Notes: a model not told the origin generated them from the letters alone. 64,000 nucleotides of DNA from Amycolatopsis rubida (GCF_900115345.1 NZ_FOWC01000005.1:248001-312000); one strand, 5' to 3'. Positions 1 through 9,071 are shown, numbered from the stretch's first letter. Numbers and translations: made by a program.

Positions 1-3000
1 TCCGCCAGCACATGGTCTTCCAGCTCGGTGAACCGGATCCGCAGGAATTCCTGGCCGGACCAGTCGCCGAGCCCGTCCGGCAGCCGCGACACCCGCTGCG
101 CCGACCGCAGGGTGCGCAACGCGCCTTCGACCATCCCCTGCAACCGCGTGATGATGCCGCCGCGGTGCCGGTCGATCTGCGCGAGGTCGTCGGCGAGCGT
201 CCGCAGCCGGGGCCGCAGCGCCTCGCCCCATTCCGCCGCGTGCGCGGGAAGCTGGTCTCGCTTCACGGAAATCACCTGCTGCCGCACCGGCGTGCTGAGC
301 TTCTCGAACCGTTTCTCGGTCGCGTACTGCGCCAGCTGGTCCGCCGCCGCGCGCACTCGCCGGTCGCCGGAGTCGGCCGCCGACTGCGCGTCGTTCAGGA
401 CGGTGTTGAGCTGGTTGTACCGGGTCCGCGCGGACTCGACATCGCCGTCGTAGGCGTCCGCGGGTTCCTCGGAACGCAAGTGCGCCAACGATTCCGACAG
501 CAGCCCGAATCCCGAAGCCGAAGCCTTGCCCGCCTCCAGCGTCGCTTCCGCTGCCGCCCGGCGTTCCTGCAGCTCTTCCCACTTGCGGGCCGCCGTGGAC
601 ACTTCCAGCGAAGCCGCGTCGATCAGTTCAAGGCCGTGTTCGATGTCGCGCGGTCGCTCGGCCGGAGGAGCGACGCCGGTCTGCAACGGCAGCACGTCCA
701 GCTCGGCTCGACGCGTCGACACCTGCCCGATCGCCTCGGTGCGTTCTTCCTCCAGCGCGTCGACGGCTCGCCGCGCCCGCGCCAATGCCGCCGCCCGCGT
801 GGAAGCGTCCGAACCGTCCGGCGTCTCAAGCAACGCCGCTGCGCGCGCCCGGACCTCTTCGTCCAGCGACTCCAACGCCGACGAAGCTGCCGCCTCGGCG
901 GATTCCGCCTGCTCCAGCTCGGCCCGGAGATCGCTGCCGACCTCGACCTTCGCGTACGACTCGGAAGCCGACACGAAGGTGCGCCGCAATGCGTCCACCG
1001 GTTCCGAAGGCGCTTCGACGTCCTCCGGCAGCTCGGCCGCGCCCGGCACCTCGGCCAGCTCCGACCGTGCGGTGGTGACCGTGCGACGGTGTCCGTCAGC
1101 AGTCCGCTGCTCCTCCGCCGACTGCTCGCGCAACCGCGCTGCCCGGGACGACGCTTCGGCCGCCGAGGTCTCCGCGCGTTCCGCGATTTCCGTCGCCCGC
1201 TCGACTTCTTCGGTCCACTCCGCGACGCGCGCGGCCCTAGTGGACAGCTCGCCGAGCCGACGCGCCTTCTCCTCGGCTTCCGCTGAAGCGGTGCGCAACG
1301 CGGGAACTCGCTCCCGCAGGGCGGTGATTTTTTCGCTCAACCGGGCGAATTCCGCCTCGGCCTGCGCGAGCGCGGCCTGCGCGGTCTCCCGTGCGACGCG
1401 CGCGCTTTCGGCCTGCTCAGCGAGCGTCCCGATGGCACCGGCCGGATAGTCCTCGCGCCAGGTGGTGAGCTTCCAGGTCAACGCGCCGTCGGCCGCCAGC
1501 GACTCCGACAGCTGTTCCAGCCGACGCTGCCGTTCAGCGTGCCGCTGCGCCACGGCTTCCCGCTCGGTGTCGGCGGCTTCCTCGTCGTACATCGCCGGGT
1601 TCGGCGGCACGAGGAACTCGACGCCCGCCGCGGCCGGACCGTCCTGGTGGAACGCATCCGTGGTTCCGACCGCGATCACCGCGCTCGGCAACAGCCGGGA
1701 AGCCGCCAGCACTTCGCGTGCCCGCTTCACCTGCGCCGCGTCGTTCAGCAGCACGCCAGCGACGAGCTGCGGCATCCGCTCCAGCACTTCGCCGCGCCGC
1801 ACCGAGTCCAGTTTGGACAGATAACGCCATCCCGACCACGCGGTGATCCCGGCCTGCTCCAACGCGTCCAGCGCGGCCTGGACATCCTCCGGCGGCGGCA
1901 GCAGTCCGCCCGACCCGAGTGCGGCCAGCGCCCGTTCGTCGGCCGACTCCTCCATCCGCAGCGCGGTCTGTTCCTTCTCCACCGTCGCGCTCGCGTCCCG
2001 CAAACGCTGCAGCAGCACCGGAAGATCGCTCTCCGGCTTGACGTCGTCCGCGCCGAGCAGCTCCATCAACCGCGGTTCGGCGGCCAGCGCGTCGGTCCGC
2101 CGGTGCGCGCGTTCGAGGTCTTCGGCTGCCCGGACGAGACGGTCCTGAGTGGACCCGGCTAGCTGGTGCGCCTCGTTCACCGAACGCTGCGCCGCTTGCA
2201 GATCCTCGCCGACCCGGTCGAGTTCCTGTTCCCGGCGAACGGATTCCGCCGCCGTGGCCTCGGCTTCCGCCCGCGCGGACCGGGCCGCTTCCGCGACATC
2301 CGCCCCGGAGGTCAGCAGCCCGCTCCGGACGGATTCAGAGATTTCCTCGCGCAGCTCGGCAATCCGCGACGACAGTCCGCGCGCCTCAGCCCGGCGGCCA
2401 GCCGCCAGGTTCGCCGCCTCGTCCCGCTCGGTCTGCGCCTTCTCCGCTTCGGCGCGCAACGCGTCCGCGTGCGCCTCGGCTTTGTCCGCCTGGCGCTGCG
2501 CATCCCGCGCCAGCGAAAGCAAACCGCGCCCCAACGCGACCGCCGCCGCGTCCCGCGCGGCCAACGCCGGCTTCGCCTTCTCCTCGCGGTTTCCGACCAG
2601 CTCGCGCAGGTCTTTCGCCTTGCGCGCAGCGTTCAGCCGGTTCAGCACGGTCGCGGTTTCGCGCCACGATTCCGCTTGCGTCTTCGCCTCGGCCAGCTCG
2701 CCGTCGACGCGCTCGCGTTCGATCTGCGCTTCTTCCAGCCGCAGCACCGCGACCAGCCGGCGCAGCTCGGTGACGCCCGCGGTCAGCCGCCGATGGTCGC
2801 CCTCGGCGAGCTTTTCCGCGCTCCGCACTTCCTCGACGTGCTCGTCCAGCCCCGACAGCCGCGCGTTCTCCAGCTCGTTGCGCGCGTGGATGCGCCCGGC
2901 CAGCTCGCCGAGATCCTCGCGTGCCGATTCGGCGATCCGGCGCGACGCCGCGGCCACGCCTTCCTCCTCGGCCAGCGGACCGAGCAGTTCCAGCGCGCCC

Positions 3001-3836
3001 TCGACGAATTCCTTCTCCGCCATCAGATCGCCGCGCTGCGCGAGGTTGTTCGCGTACGTGGACACGACCTCGGCGAGGTCCTTCGGCTCGTCCTCCGACA
3101 GCACCGCGCGCAGCAGGAACTCCACGAACGCCTCGTCGGTGGAGAACTGGAACGCGTCGGCCGCCTCGCCCTCGCCCGCGTTCATCGCGCGCTGGTAGCG
3201 GAACAGCTCGGTGTCGAGGCCGAGCTGGTCGAGCCGCCCGGTCCACTCGTGGTGCCGGCGCGTCCAGAACAGCTCCAGCTCCGGTTCGGCCATCGCCGCG
3301 CCCGCGATCCGGTCGTGGAACCCGGACATGGTGAGCAGCCTGCCGTCCTCGGTCAGCGGCAGCGAATCGAGGGCGACGTCGGCGGTCGGGCGGAAACAGT
3401 ACCAGGAGTCGACCAGGTTCTCCGAGTCCGCGGACGTCACGTGCCCGCGCCACTCCGACACCTTGCCGGTGATCACCCGCTGGCCGGTCTCGACGTGCAG
3501 CCACTCCAGCACCACGTGCGCGACGTCCTTGGCCGTCACGAACTTCTCCAGCACCTTCGTGCTCGTGGTGCCGACGACCTGGCGCCGCCCGGGCAGCATC
3601 ACCGAGAAGATCAGCTTGATCAGCACGGACTTGCCGCCGCCGTTCTCCAGGAACAGCACACTCGCCGGCGACGGGCGGCGCACCGGGCCGCCGGCGTGGA
3701 TGCCCGCGGAGAACAGCGCGTCCTGCTTCGGCGCGGTGATCGTGGCCCCGACGCCGCTGAAGTCCAGCACCACGTCCTGGTACCGGGCGCCCGCCGGGCC
3801 CACCGAATGCAGGCGGACCCGCGAAAGCTCGTACAT
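1..3836 (-). CDS. SMC/MukB-like coiled-coil ATPase of a Wadjet/Mks-type operon (partial)
   Basis: One open frame runs from an ATG at 3836 to the left edge, giving 1,278 visible codons with the C-terminus missing. Residues 63-70 read LENGGGKS, a Walker A P-loop of SMC type, after a hydrophobic strand. The next ~1,000 residues are rich in Glu, Ala, Arg and Leu in long heptad-like stretches, as in SMC coiled coils; a central stretch (roughly residues 600-760, with PPNPAMYDEE) is more globular and could be a hinge. A GAGGGGA ribosome binding site precedes the ATG. The gene starts 64 bp after the KITE-like gene. Inference: it is the motor subunit of a condensin-like complex that acts on DNA, probably against plasmids. 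A nuclease (JetD-like) gene, if present, lies beyond the left edge. The Wadjet subtype was not assigned. Confidence 0.8.
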   Translation of the reverse strand, partial: MYELSRVRLHSVGPAGARYQDVVLDFSGVGATITAPKQDALFSAGIHAGGPVRRPSPASVLFLENGGGKSVLIKLIFSVMLPGRRQVVGTTSTKVLEKFVTAKDVAHVVLEWLHVETGQRVITGKVSEWRGHVTSADSENLVDSWYCFRPTADVALDSLPLTEDGRLLTMSGFHDRIAGAAMAEPELELFWTRRHHEWTGRLDQLGLDTELFRYQRAMNAGEGEAADAFQFSTDEAFVEFLLRAVLSEDEPKDLAEVVSTYANNLAQRGDLMAEKEFVEGALELLGPLAEEEGVAAASRRIAESAREDLGELAGRIHARNELENARLSGLDEHVEEVRSAEKLAEGDHRRLTAGVTELRRLVAVLRLEEAQIERERVDGELAEAKTQAESWRETATVLNRLNAARKAKDLRELVGNREEKAKPALAARDAAAVALGRGLLSLARDAQRQADKAEAHADALRAEAEKAQTERDEAANLAAGRRAEARGLSSRIAELREEISESVRSGLLTSGADVAEAARSARAEAEATAAESVRREQELDRVGEDLQAAQRSVNEAHQLAGSTQDRLVRAAEDLERAHRRTDALAAEPRLMELLGADDVKPESDLPVLLQRLRDASATVEKEQTALRMEESADERALAALGSGGLLPPPEDVQAALDALEQAGITAWSGWRYLSKLDSVRRGEVLERMPQLVAGVLLNDAAQVKRAREVLAASRLLPSAVIAVGTTDAFHQDGPAAAGVEFLVPPNPAMYDEEAADTEREAVAQRHAERQRRLEQLSESLAADGALTWKLTTWREDYPAGAIGTLAEQAESARVARETAQAALAQAEAEFARLSEKITALRERVPALRTASAEAEEKARRLGELSTRAARVAEWTEEVERATEIAERAETSAAEASSRAARLREQSAEEQRTADGHRRTVTTARSELAEVPGAAELPEDVEAPSEPVDALRRTFVSASESYAKVEVGSDLRAELEQAESAEAAASSALESLDEEVRARAAALLETPDGSDASTRAAALARARRAVDALEEERTEAIGQVSTRRAELDVLPLQTGVAPPAERPRDIEHGLELIDAASLEVSTAARKWEELQERRAAAEATLEAGKASASGFGLLSESLAHLRSEEPADAYDGDVESARTRYNQLNTVLNDAQSAADSGDRRVRAAADQLAQYATEKRFEKLSTPVRQQVISVKRDQLPAHAAEWGEALRPRLRTLADDLAQIDRHRGGIITRLQGMVEGALRTLRSAQRVSRLPDGLGDWSGQEFLRIRFTELEDHVLA

Positions 3837-3900
3837 CCGTTTCCCCTCTACCGAGCCTGATCCACGGCGGACCGCGCCATCCGGTCCGAGCAGCTCGCCC

Positions 3901-4704
3901 TCACGACAGCGTGTCCGAGGCGGCCGCGCGCAGCGTGCCCCCGGCGCCGGCGACCGCAACCACATCGAGCGCGAGCAGATCGTCGAACGCGGCGTCCGCG
4001 GCCAGCTCGCGCACCTGGATCTGATACCGCGGCGTCGTCCGGTAAGTGCCGCCCTGCTCGTCGCTCACCGGCACCAAAAAACCTTGGTCGGCAAGGAATC
4101 GCAGCGCCCGCGACACCATGCCGCGCGTGGTGTCGGCCGCCATCCGGCCGTCCTTCGTCGCCGCAGCCGCCGGGCGACGGGCATACGCGCGCCACGCCTG
4201 CTCCAGCTCTGGCGCGTCCGCCAGCGGGTCGTTGTTCGCCTCCGCCAGCTGCGCCCGCTCGTCGAGCACGCGCGCCGCCTCGCGGACCATCGCGTCGACC
4301 TGCTCGACGCTCACCCGGCCGATGTAAGTGTCATTGGCCAGGTCGTCCGGCCGCGGGTAGCCGAGCGCGGCCGTCGCGAGGTGAATCAGGCCGTGCAGCA
4401 CCTTTTCCGTTTCGCGCCGCTCGCGGATCTTGGCCTGCCGGGCGTAGCTGTCCATCTTGATCTCGAAGACGGACTCGTCGGTGGCCGCCAGCACGCACCC
4501 GGCCTGCTGCGTCACCTCCAGGACCATCAGCCCGAGCCCGGACGCGACCGCGTGGGTGAGCGCCTTGAACGCGTTGTCCTCGCCGTAACGGCGCACCAGC
4601 TCGCCGTACACGACGTCGCGCGCGGGCAGCTGCTTCGGGCGCATCCCGAACGCGACGAGGCGCGCGGCGGCCTCGGCGTCGACGCTCGTGTGCGTCACGG
4701 GCAT
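3901..4704 (-). CDS. KITE/MukE-like winged-helix subunit of the SMC operon
   Basis: The protein has 267 aa and no signal peptide or membrane segment. It is predominantly helical with a late segment (about residues 195-225, around RALRFLADQGFLVPV) that looks like a winged-helix recognition element. Its size and its place between a kleisin-sized gene and the SMC gene match the small MukE/MksE/JetB partner that bridges kleisin and ATPase heads. The start ATG shares a base with the upstream TGA (TGATG at 4702-4706), so the two are translationally coupled. Sequence identity to a named family could not be checked; the assignment rests on operon architecture. Confidence 0.65.
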   Translation of the reverse strand: MPVTHTSVDAEAAARLVAFGMRPKQLPARDVVYGELVRRYGEDNAFKALTHAVASGLGLMVLEVTQQAGCVLAATDESVFEIKMDSYARQAKIRERRETEKVLHGLIHLATAALGYPRPDDLANDTYIGRVSVEQVDAMVREAARVLDERAQLAEANNDPLADAPELEQAWRAYARRPAAAATKDGRMAADTTRGMVSRALRFLADQGFLVPVSDEQGGTYRTTPRYQIQVRELAADAAFDDLLALDVVAVAGAGGTLRAAASDTLS

Positions 4705-6182
4705 CAGGCGACCTCCTCGGTCTCGTCGTCAGCTCGTTCGACCTCAGCGGTGGACAGCAGCAGATCGGCCCCGCCGAAGTCCGGGTCGTCGAGCAGGGTG
4801 CCGTCGTCGACGGCGAGCAGCACGTGGCGTTCCCCCTGCCGGCGCGCCGCGCCGACCTCGGGACTGTAAGCGTGCAGCGCACGCAGCGCGACCAGGGACG
4901 CCAGGTTCGGCTGCCCGGAGCGGCGCGCGTCCTCCAATAGCCCGGACAGCCGGCGCGGCACGTCGGGCAGGTCGAGCAGTTCGTCGGCGAGCCGCCACAC
5001 GTCGTCCCCGAACCGGTCGGTCACCTCGGCGGGCACCAGCTCCGGTTCCGGCACCTCGCCGACCAGCTGGTCGCGTTCCGGGGCGGGCCGCAGCAGCAGC
5101 GACACCAGCGAGGACAACGACGGCACGACCGGCGTCGTGATTCCCGCGACGGCGTGGAAGAAGTGCTCGGCGGGCGCGGTGGCGTCGGCGAGCGGCAGGC
5201 CGAGCGTCGGCATCAGGAGCTGGCCGAACAGGTCGATCGTGGCCCGCTGCGGCGGTCCGGAGAACTGCTGGCGGTCCTGTTCGGCGCGGAAGACCGCCCC
5301 GGCGTCGGCCAGCCGCGACTGGAGCCGGGTGTGCCGCCGGATGCAGTCGGCGACGATGTCGACCAGCTCGGCCGCGCGGCGCTTGTGGTCGGCATCCTCG
5401 GACTCGTCGCGCGCGGTGGTGATGTTCTTCAGGATCGCGTTCTCGGCGCGGAACCGGGACTCGATGTGCCCGAGCGCCGACTCGATCAGCTCCGGCACCT
5501 CGCTCTCCCAGTCGACCGCACGCACGTCGCGGCGGGTCGCGTCGAGCTTCGCGCGCAGCGTCTCGCCGTACTGCACGGTGCGGTAGCGCGCCTGTTCCGC
5601 GGCGAGCTTCGCGTCGGCGAGGCGGCCGCGGTTGATCAGGTTCTCCAGCTTCACCTCGGCGGCGATCTGCGCCGACTCGACGTCCGTGTCCAGCGCGCCG
5701 ACCAGCACGTTGATCGCCTCGTCGGTGGCGCGCAGGTACACCTCGCCGTCGGGAGCGGCCAGCTCGACCAGGAGTTTGAAGTCGAACTGACGGCGCTGGT
5801 AGCCGCCGGGGCCGAGCGAGCCGTACACGCGCCGGAAGCCGCGGTCGGTGGTGCCGACGTTGATCAGGTTGTCCAGCACCCATTTGGCGACGCGCACGTG
5901 CTCGTCCGGCATCCGTGAGGGCGCCTGCAGCGAGATGAACGGCAGCAGCCGGTCGATGACCTGGTCGTGGCCCGCCCCGGTGTCGAAGTCCATCGCGATG
6001 GTGACCTGGTCGATCGTGTGCAGCGCGATCTCGGCCATCTGGTACACCGTGGCGTCGGCCCAGTCGAGCTTCGCCTTGCGCGCGTCGAGGTCGTGCAACG
6101 GCGCGGTGCAGGCGAGCGCCTTCAGCCGACGGGTCAACCCCTCGTCGGCGAGCCCGGCCGCACCCATCTCGTCGTATCGCAC
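4704..6182 (-). CDS. Kleisin/MukF-like subunit of the SMC operon
   Basis: The protein has 492 aa from a GTG start; an in-frame ATG 15 bases downstream is an alternative, since neither has a strong ribosome binding site. It is the first gene of the three-gene operon. The N-terminal ~130 residues are mixed helix/strand; residues ~160-320 are helical and highly charged, as in the helical bundle of MukF/JetA proteins; the C-terminal ~170 residues are Pro/Leu rich. Nothing suggests an enzyme or membrane location. Role by context: the kleisin that closes the SMC ring. The divergent gene at 6245 leaves about 60 bp for the operon promoter. Confidence 0.6.
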   Translation of the reverse strand: MRYDEMGAAGLADEGLTRRLKALACTAPLHDLDARKAKLDWADATVYQMAEIALHTIDQVTIAMDFDTGAGHDQVIDRLLPFISLQAPSRMPDEHVRVAKWVLDNLINVGTTDRGFRRVYGSLGPGGYQRRQFDFKLLVELAAPDGEVYLRATDEAINVLVGALDTDVESAQIAAEVKLENLINRGRLADAKLAAEQARYRTVQYGETLRAKLDATRRDVRAVDWESEVPELIESALGHIESRFRAENAILKNITTARDESEDADHKRRAAELVDIVADCIRRHTRLQSRLADAGAVFRAEQDRQQFSGPPQRATIDLFGQLLMPTLGLPLADATAPAEHFFHAVAGITTPVVPSLSSLVSLLLRPAPERDQLVGEVPEPELVPAEVTDRFGDDVWRLADELLDLPDVPRRLSGLLEDARRSGQPNLASLVALRALHAYSPEVGAARRQGERHVLLAVDDGTLLDDPDFGGADLLLSTAEVERADDETEEVA

Positions 6183-6244
6183 AGCAGGTCAGGCTAGTCG
6201 GCCTGCCCGGGCGCCCGCACACGCGGACGGCTAGCGTGGGCGGC

Positions 6245-6685
6245 ATGCGGGAGATGAGCAGGGCGGAGTGGTGGAAGTTCGCGAGCGAGGGCACGCGGAC
6301 CGGGATGCTGGGGATCGTGCGGGCCAGCGGAGCCCCGGTCGTCACGCCGGTGTGGTTCCTGCTGAACGAGGGGCCCGGCGGCGACGAACTGATCTTCACC
6401 ACCGGCACGGACACGCTCAAAGGCAAGGCCCTGCGCCGCGACGCGCGAATCTCGCTCGCCGTGGACGACCAGCGGCCGCCGTTCTCGTACGTCCAGTTCA
6501 CCGCCGAGGCGGAGCTGCACCACGACCTCGGCGAAATGCTGGAGTGGGCGACCCGGCTCGGCACGCGGTACATGGGCGAGGAGAACGGCCCGGCCTACGG
6601 CGAGCGCAACGCCGTTCCCGAAGAATCCCTCGTCCGGGCGAGGATCACGAAGGTGATCGCGCGGGCGGACATCGCCGGCTTCTGA
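6245..6685 (+). CDS. PPOX-class F420-type oxidoreductase
   Basis: From the ATG at 6245 this is 146 aa; an upstream in-frame GTG at 6236 and an ATG at 6254 are alternatives. The protein has the split-barrel flavin-binding pattern of the pyridoxamine 5'-phosphate oxidase fold: an early strand with TPVWFLL, then TGTDTLKGKALRRD, and ISLAVDDQRPPFSYVQ. In actinomycetes this size class usually uses coenzyme F420 rather than FMN to reduce small substrates. The substrate is unknown. It is divergent from the SMC operon and is followed by a 10-bp tandem repeat. Confidence 0.75.
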   Translation: MREMSRAEWWKFASEGTRTGMLGIVRASGAPVVTPVWFLLNEGPGGDELIFTTGTDTLKGKALRRDARISLAVDDQRPPFSYVQFTAEAELHHDLGEMLEWATRLGTRYMGEENGPAYGERNAVPEESLVRARITKVIARADIAGF

Positions 6686-6712
6686 CCCGCCGGTTCTTCC
6701 GGCGCGCGCTCC

Positions 6713-6820
6713 GCGGCTGTGCCGGGCTGTGCCGGGCTGTGCCGGGCTGTGCCGGGCTGTGCCGGGCTGTGCCGGGCTGTGCCGGGCTGTGCCGGGCTGT
6801 GCCGGGCTGTGCCGGGCTGC
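6713..6820. repeat. 10-bp tandem repeat array (gccgggctgt)
   Basis: Nine perfect head-to-tail copies of gccgggctgt cover 6721-6810. A tenth copy with a changed last base follows, and a partial copy precedes the array. It sits just after the stop of the F420-type gene and about 25 bp before a TTGACA element. A 10-bp period is about one helical turn. It is not in a plausible gene. Confidence 0.95.
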
Positions 6821-6845
6821 GGAGCGTAATGCCGCGATCGCACTA

Positions 6846-6903
6846 TTGACACCGCACCTGCCGAGGGTGTGTGATCTGTCCCAATAAATAGGAAACTTTC
6901 CTA
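6846..6903 (+). promoter_or_regulatory. Promoter-like elements and a 15-bp palindromic operator
   Basis: TTGACA at 6846-6851 is followed 18 bp later by TGTGAT (6870-6875), a possible -35/-10 pair. Just downstream, 6889-6903 is a perfect palindrome, TAGGAAACTTTCCTA. The core AGGAAANTTTCCT is the operator reported for the ROK-family repressor CsnR upstream of actinomycete chitosanase genes. The location, 54 bp before the sugar dehydrogenase start, fits a substrate-responsive repressor site. The palindrome is certain; the cognate regulator is inferred. Confidence 0.65.
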
Positions 6904-6956
6904 ACGAAGACGTTCCTCCCGCCGCCGCCCCGATCCCCCTCAAGCAGGAGGCCCCC

Positions 6957-9023
6957 GTGGCACGACGCTCGACGTTGAGCGCGCTGTTCGCCGGCACCGC
7001 GCTCGGCTGCGCACTGCTGACCCCCGTGACCGCGACCGCGGCGACCGGGGATTACGAGTCCGAGGACGCGACGCTGTCGGCGGCCAAGATCGCCACGAAC
7101 CACTCCGGCTACTCCGGCAAGGGATTCGTGGACTTCGGCAACCTCGTCGGCAGCTACGCCGACTACTCGGTCAACGCGGCCCAGGCCGGCACGCACACGC
7201 TGACTTTCCGCTATGCCAACGGAACCGCCGACGACCGGCCGATGAAGCTCGTGGTCGACGGCGGCGACAAGGGCACGGTTTCCTTCCCTGGCACCGGTTC
7301 CTGGACGACGTGGAAGACCGTCACTGCGACCGTGCAGCTCACCGCGGGCATCAACCACGTGCGCACCGTGTCGGCGTCCGCGAACGGCGGGCCCAACACC
7401 GACAAGCTCACCGACAGCTTCTCCGCCCCGTCCGACACCGAGCCGCCGACGCCGCCGAAGAACTTCCAGGCGTCGAACATCCGGCCCACCGCGGCCGATT
7501 TCCGCTGGGAAGCGGCGACGGACAACGTCGGCGTCACGCGGTACGAGATCAACCGAGGCGGCAACACGCTGAAGGTCGTGGACGGCAAGACCACCTCGGC
7601 GACCGTCGACCAGCTGACGCCGAACACGTCGTACGACATCTCGGTGATCGCCTACGACGCGGCGGGAAACCCGTCCCAGCCGAGCAACGTCGTCGGTGTG
7701 AAGACCCCGCCCAGCGACGACAAAACCCCGCCGAGCGTGCCCGGTTCGCTCAAGGCGACCGGCAGCACCTCGGACAGTATTTCGCTGTCCTGGAAGCCTT
7801 CCACCGACGACAGCGGCTCGATCGCGGGCTACGACGTGTACCAGGGCGGCACCGTCGTCTCGACCACGTCGCAGACTTCGGCGACAGTCACCGACCTCAA
7901 GCCGAACACGTCCTACACGTTCACCGTGAAGGCGCGTGACCCCAACGGAAACGCCTCCGCGGCGAGCAACTCGGTCACCGCGAAGACCGCCAGCGACAGC
8001 GGTACCGGCGGCGGAATCCCGTCGTACGACAAGGACATCGCGAAGGTCGACCTCGGCTGGGCGGTCGGATTCCTGCCGAACGGCAACGCCCTGGCAACCG
8101 AGCGAGACCGGTTCGAACTGCTGCAGATCACCCCGGACGGCAAGAAGAAAACACTCGGCAAGATCCCCGGCGTAGTCACCACGAACGGCGAGGGCGGGCT
8201 GCTCGGGCTGGCGATTTCGCCGCGGTGGAACACCGACCACGCGGTGTACCTGTACCACACGTCGTCCAGCGACAACCGGGTCGTGAAGGTCACCTACGAC
8301 GGCACCACGCTGTCGAAGACCACCACGCCGGTGCTGACCGGCATGTCGAAGAACCAGTACCACAACGGCGGCCGGATCGCGTTCGGCCCGGACGGGAAGC
8401 TGTACGCCACCGTCGGCGACGCGAAGGTCAAGGCCAACGCGCAGAACAAGAGCTCGCTCAACGGCAAGATCCTGCGGCTCAACCCGGACGGTTCCGCGCC
8501 GAGCGACAACCCGTTCTACGCCACCGGCGGCAACGCGCGCTACGTCTGGAGCTACGGGCACCGCAACCCGCAGGGGCTCGCCTGGGATTCGCACGGGCGG
8601 CTGTGGTCGTCGGAGTTCGGCGAAAGCAGCCAGGACGAGCTGAACCTGATCCAGAAGGGCGGCAACTACGGCTGGTCGGCCTGCGAGGGCACGATCGGCG
8701 ACTGCAAGGGGACGATCGCGCCGAAGAAGACGTGGCCGACCTCGCAGGCCGGGCCGTCGGGCATCGAAATCGTGAACGACTGGATCTACGTCGCGGCGGT
8801 GACCGGCAAGCAGTTGTTCGCGACGCAGATCAAGGGCGACAGCATCGGCACCGTGTCAGCGGTGTTCTCCGGCCGCTGGGGCCGGCTGCGCTCGGTGACC
8901 AAGACGCCGGACGGGCACCTCTGGGTGACCTCGACGAACAACGACAAGCTCGGCGGCACGCCGGACACCATCGACAACGTGGTGGTGCAGCTCAAGTTCC
9001 CCGGCGCGGCGCTCGCCGGATAA
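6957..9023 (+). CDS. Secreted PQQ-type sugar dehydrogenase with CBM and two fibronectin III domains
   Basis: The protein has 688 aa from a GTG start preceded by GGAGG. A Sec signal peptide (residues 1-29, ending ATATAA) is followed by a CBM6/35-like beta-sandwich (about 30-155). Two fibronectin type III domains (about 165-250 and 260-345, each with a TPNTSY-type motif) come next, then a glucose/sorbosone dehydrogenase beta-propeller (about 355-685; GEGGLLGLAISP, HNGGRIAFGPDG, GHRNPQGLAWD). The family oxidises sugars with PQQ outside the cell; the CBM and linkers suggest action on or near polysaccharide. Substrate and cofactor were not tested. The palindrome upstream suggests carbohydrate-linked regulation. 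Confidence 0.88.
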   Translation: MARRSTLSALFAGTALGCALLTPVTATAATGDYESEDATLSAAKIATNHSGYSGKGFVDFGNLVGSYADYSVNAAQAGTHTLTFRYANGTADDRPMKLVVDGGDKGTVSFPGTGSWTTWKTVTATVQLTAGINHVRTVSASANGGPNTDKLTDSFSAPSDTEPPTPPKNFQASNIRPTAADFRWEAATDNVGVTRYEINRGGNTLKVVDGKTTSATVDQLTPNTSYDISVIAYDAAGNPSQPSNVVGVKTPPSDDKTPPSVPGSLKATGSTSDSISLSWKPSTDDSGSIAGYDVYQGGTVVSTTSQTSATVTDLKPNTSYTFTVKARDPNGNASAASNSVTAKTASDSGTGGGIPSYDKDIAKVDLGWAVGFLPNGNALATERDRFELLQITPDGKKKTLGKIPGVVTTNGEGGLLGLAISPRWNTDHAVYLYHTSSSDNRVVKVTYDGTTLSKTTTPVLTGMSKNQYHNGGRIAFGPDGKLYATVGDAKVKANAQNKSSLNGKILRLNPDGSAPSDNPFYATGGNARYVWSYGHRNPQGLAWDSHGRLWSSEFGESSQDELNLIQKGGNYGWSACEGTIGDCKGTIAPKKTWPTSQAGPSGIEIVNDWIYVAAVTGKQLFATQIKGDSIGTVSAVFSGRWGRLRSVTKTPDGHLWVTSTNNDKLGGTPDTIDNVVVQLKFPGAALAG

Positions 9024-9033
9024 AGCCGCGGCG

Positions 9034-9062
9034 GGGGTGACCGGAGCGGCGCCGGTCACCCC
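9034..9062. terminator. Bidirectional hairpin between convergent genes
   Basis: A perfect 11-bp inverted repeat (ggggtgaccgg / ccggtcacccc) with a 7-nt loop lies between the stop of the sugar dehydrogenase (9023) and that of the convergent LLM oxidoreductase (9072). A short T-rich stretch follows on the plus strand. Position and symmetry fit a shared terminator. Confidence 0.75.
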
Positions 9063-9071
9063 TGCCGCACC

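Noticed and set aside
12-3334. Long plus-strand open frames through the first 3.3 kb
   Set aside because: Their translations are Arg/Pro/Ser-rich and lack motifs; they are the antisense of the SMC gene, whose minus-strand frame is continuous and shows a Walker A motif.
6843-8594. Long minus-strand open frame opposite the sugar dehydrogenase
   Set aside because: It is antisense to a gene with a signal peptide and recognisable domains; its composition is Arg/Val/Gly-rich without motifs, as usual for high-GC shadows.
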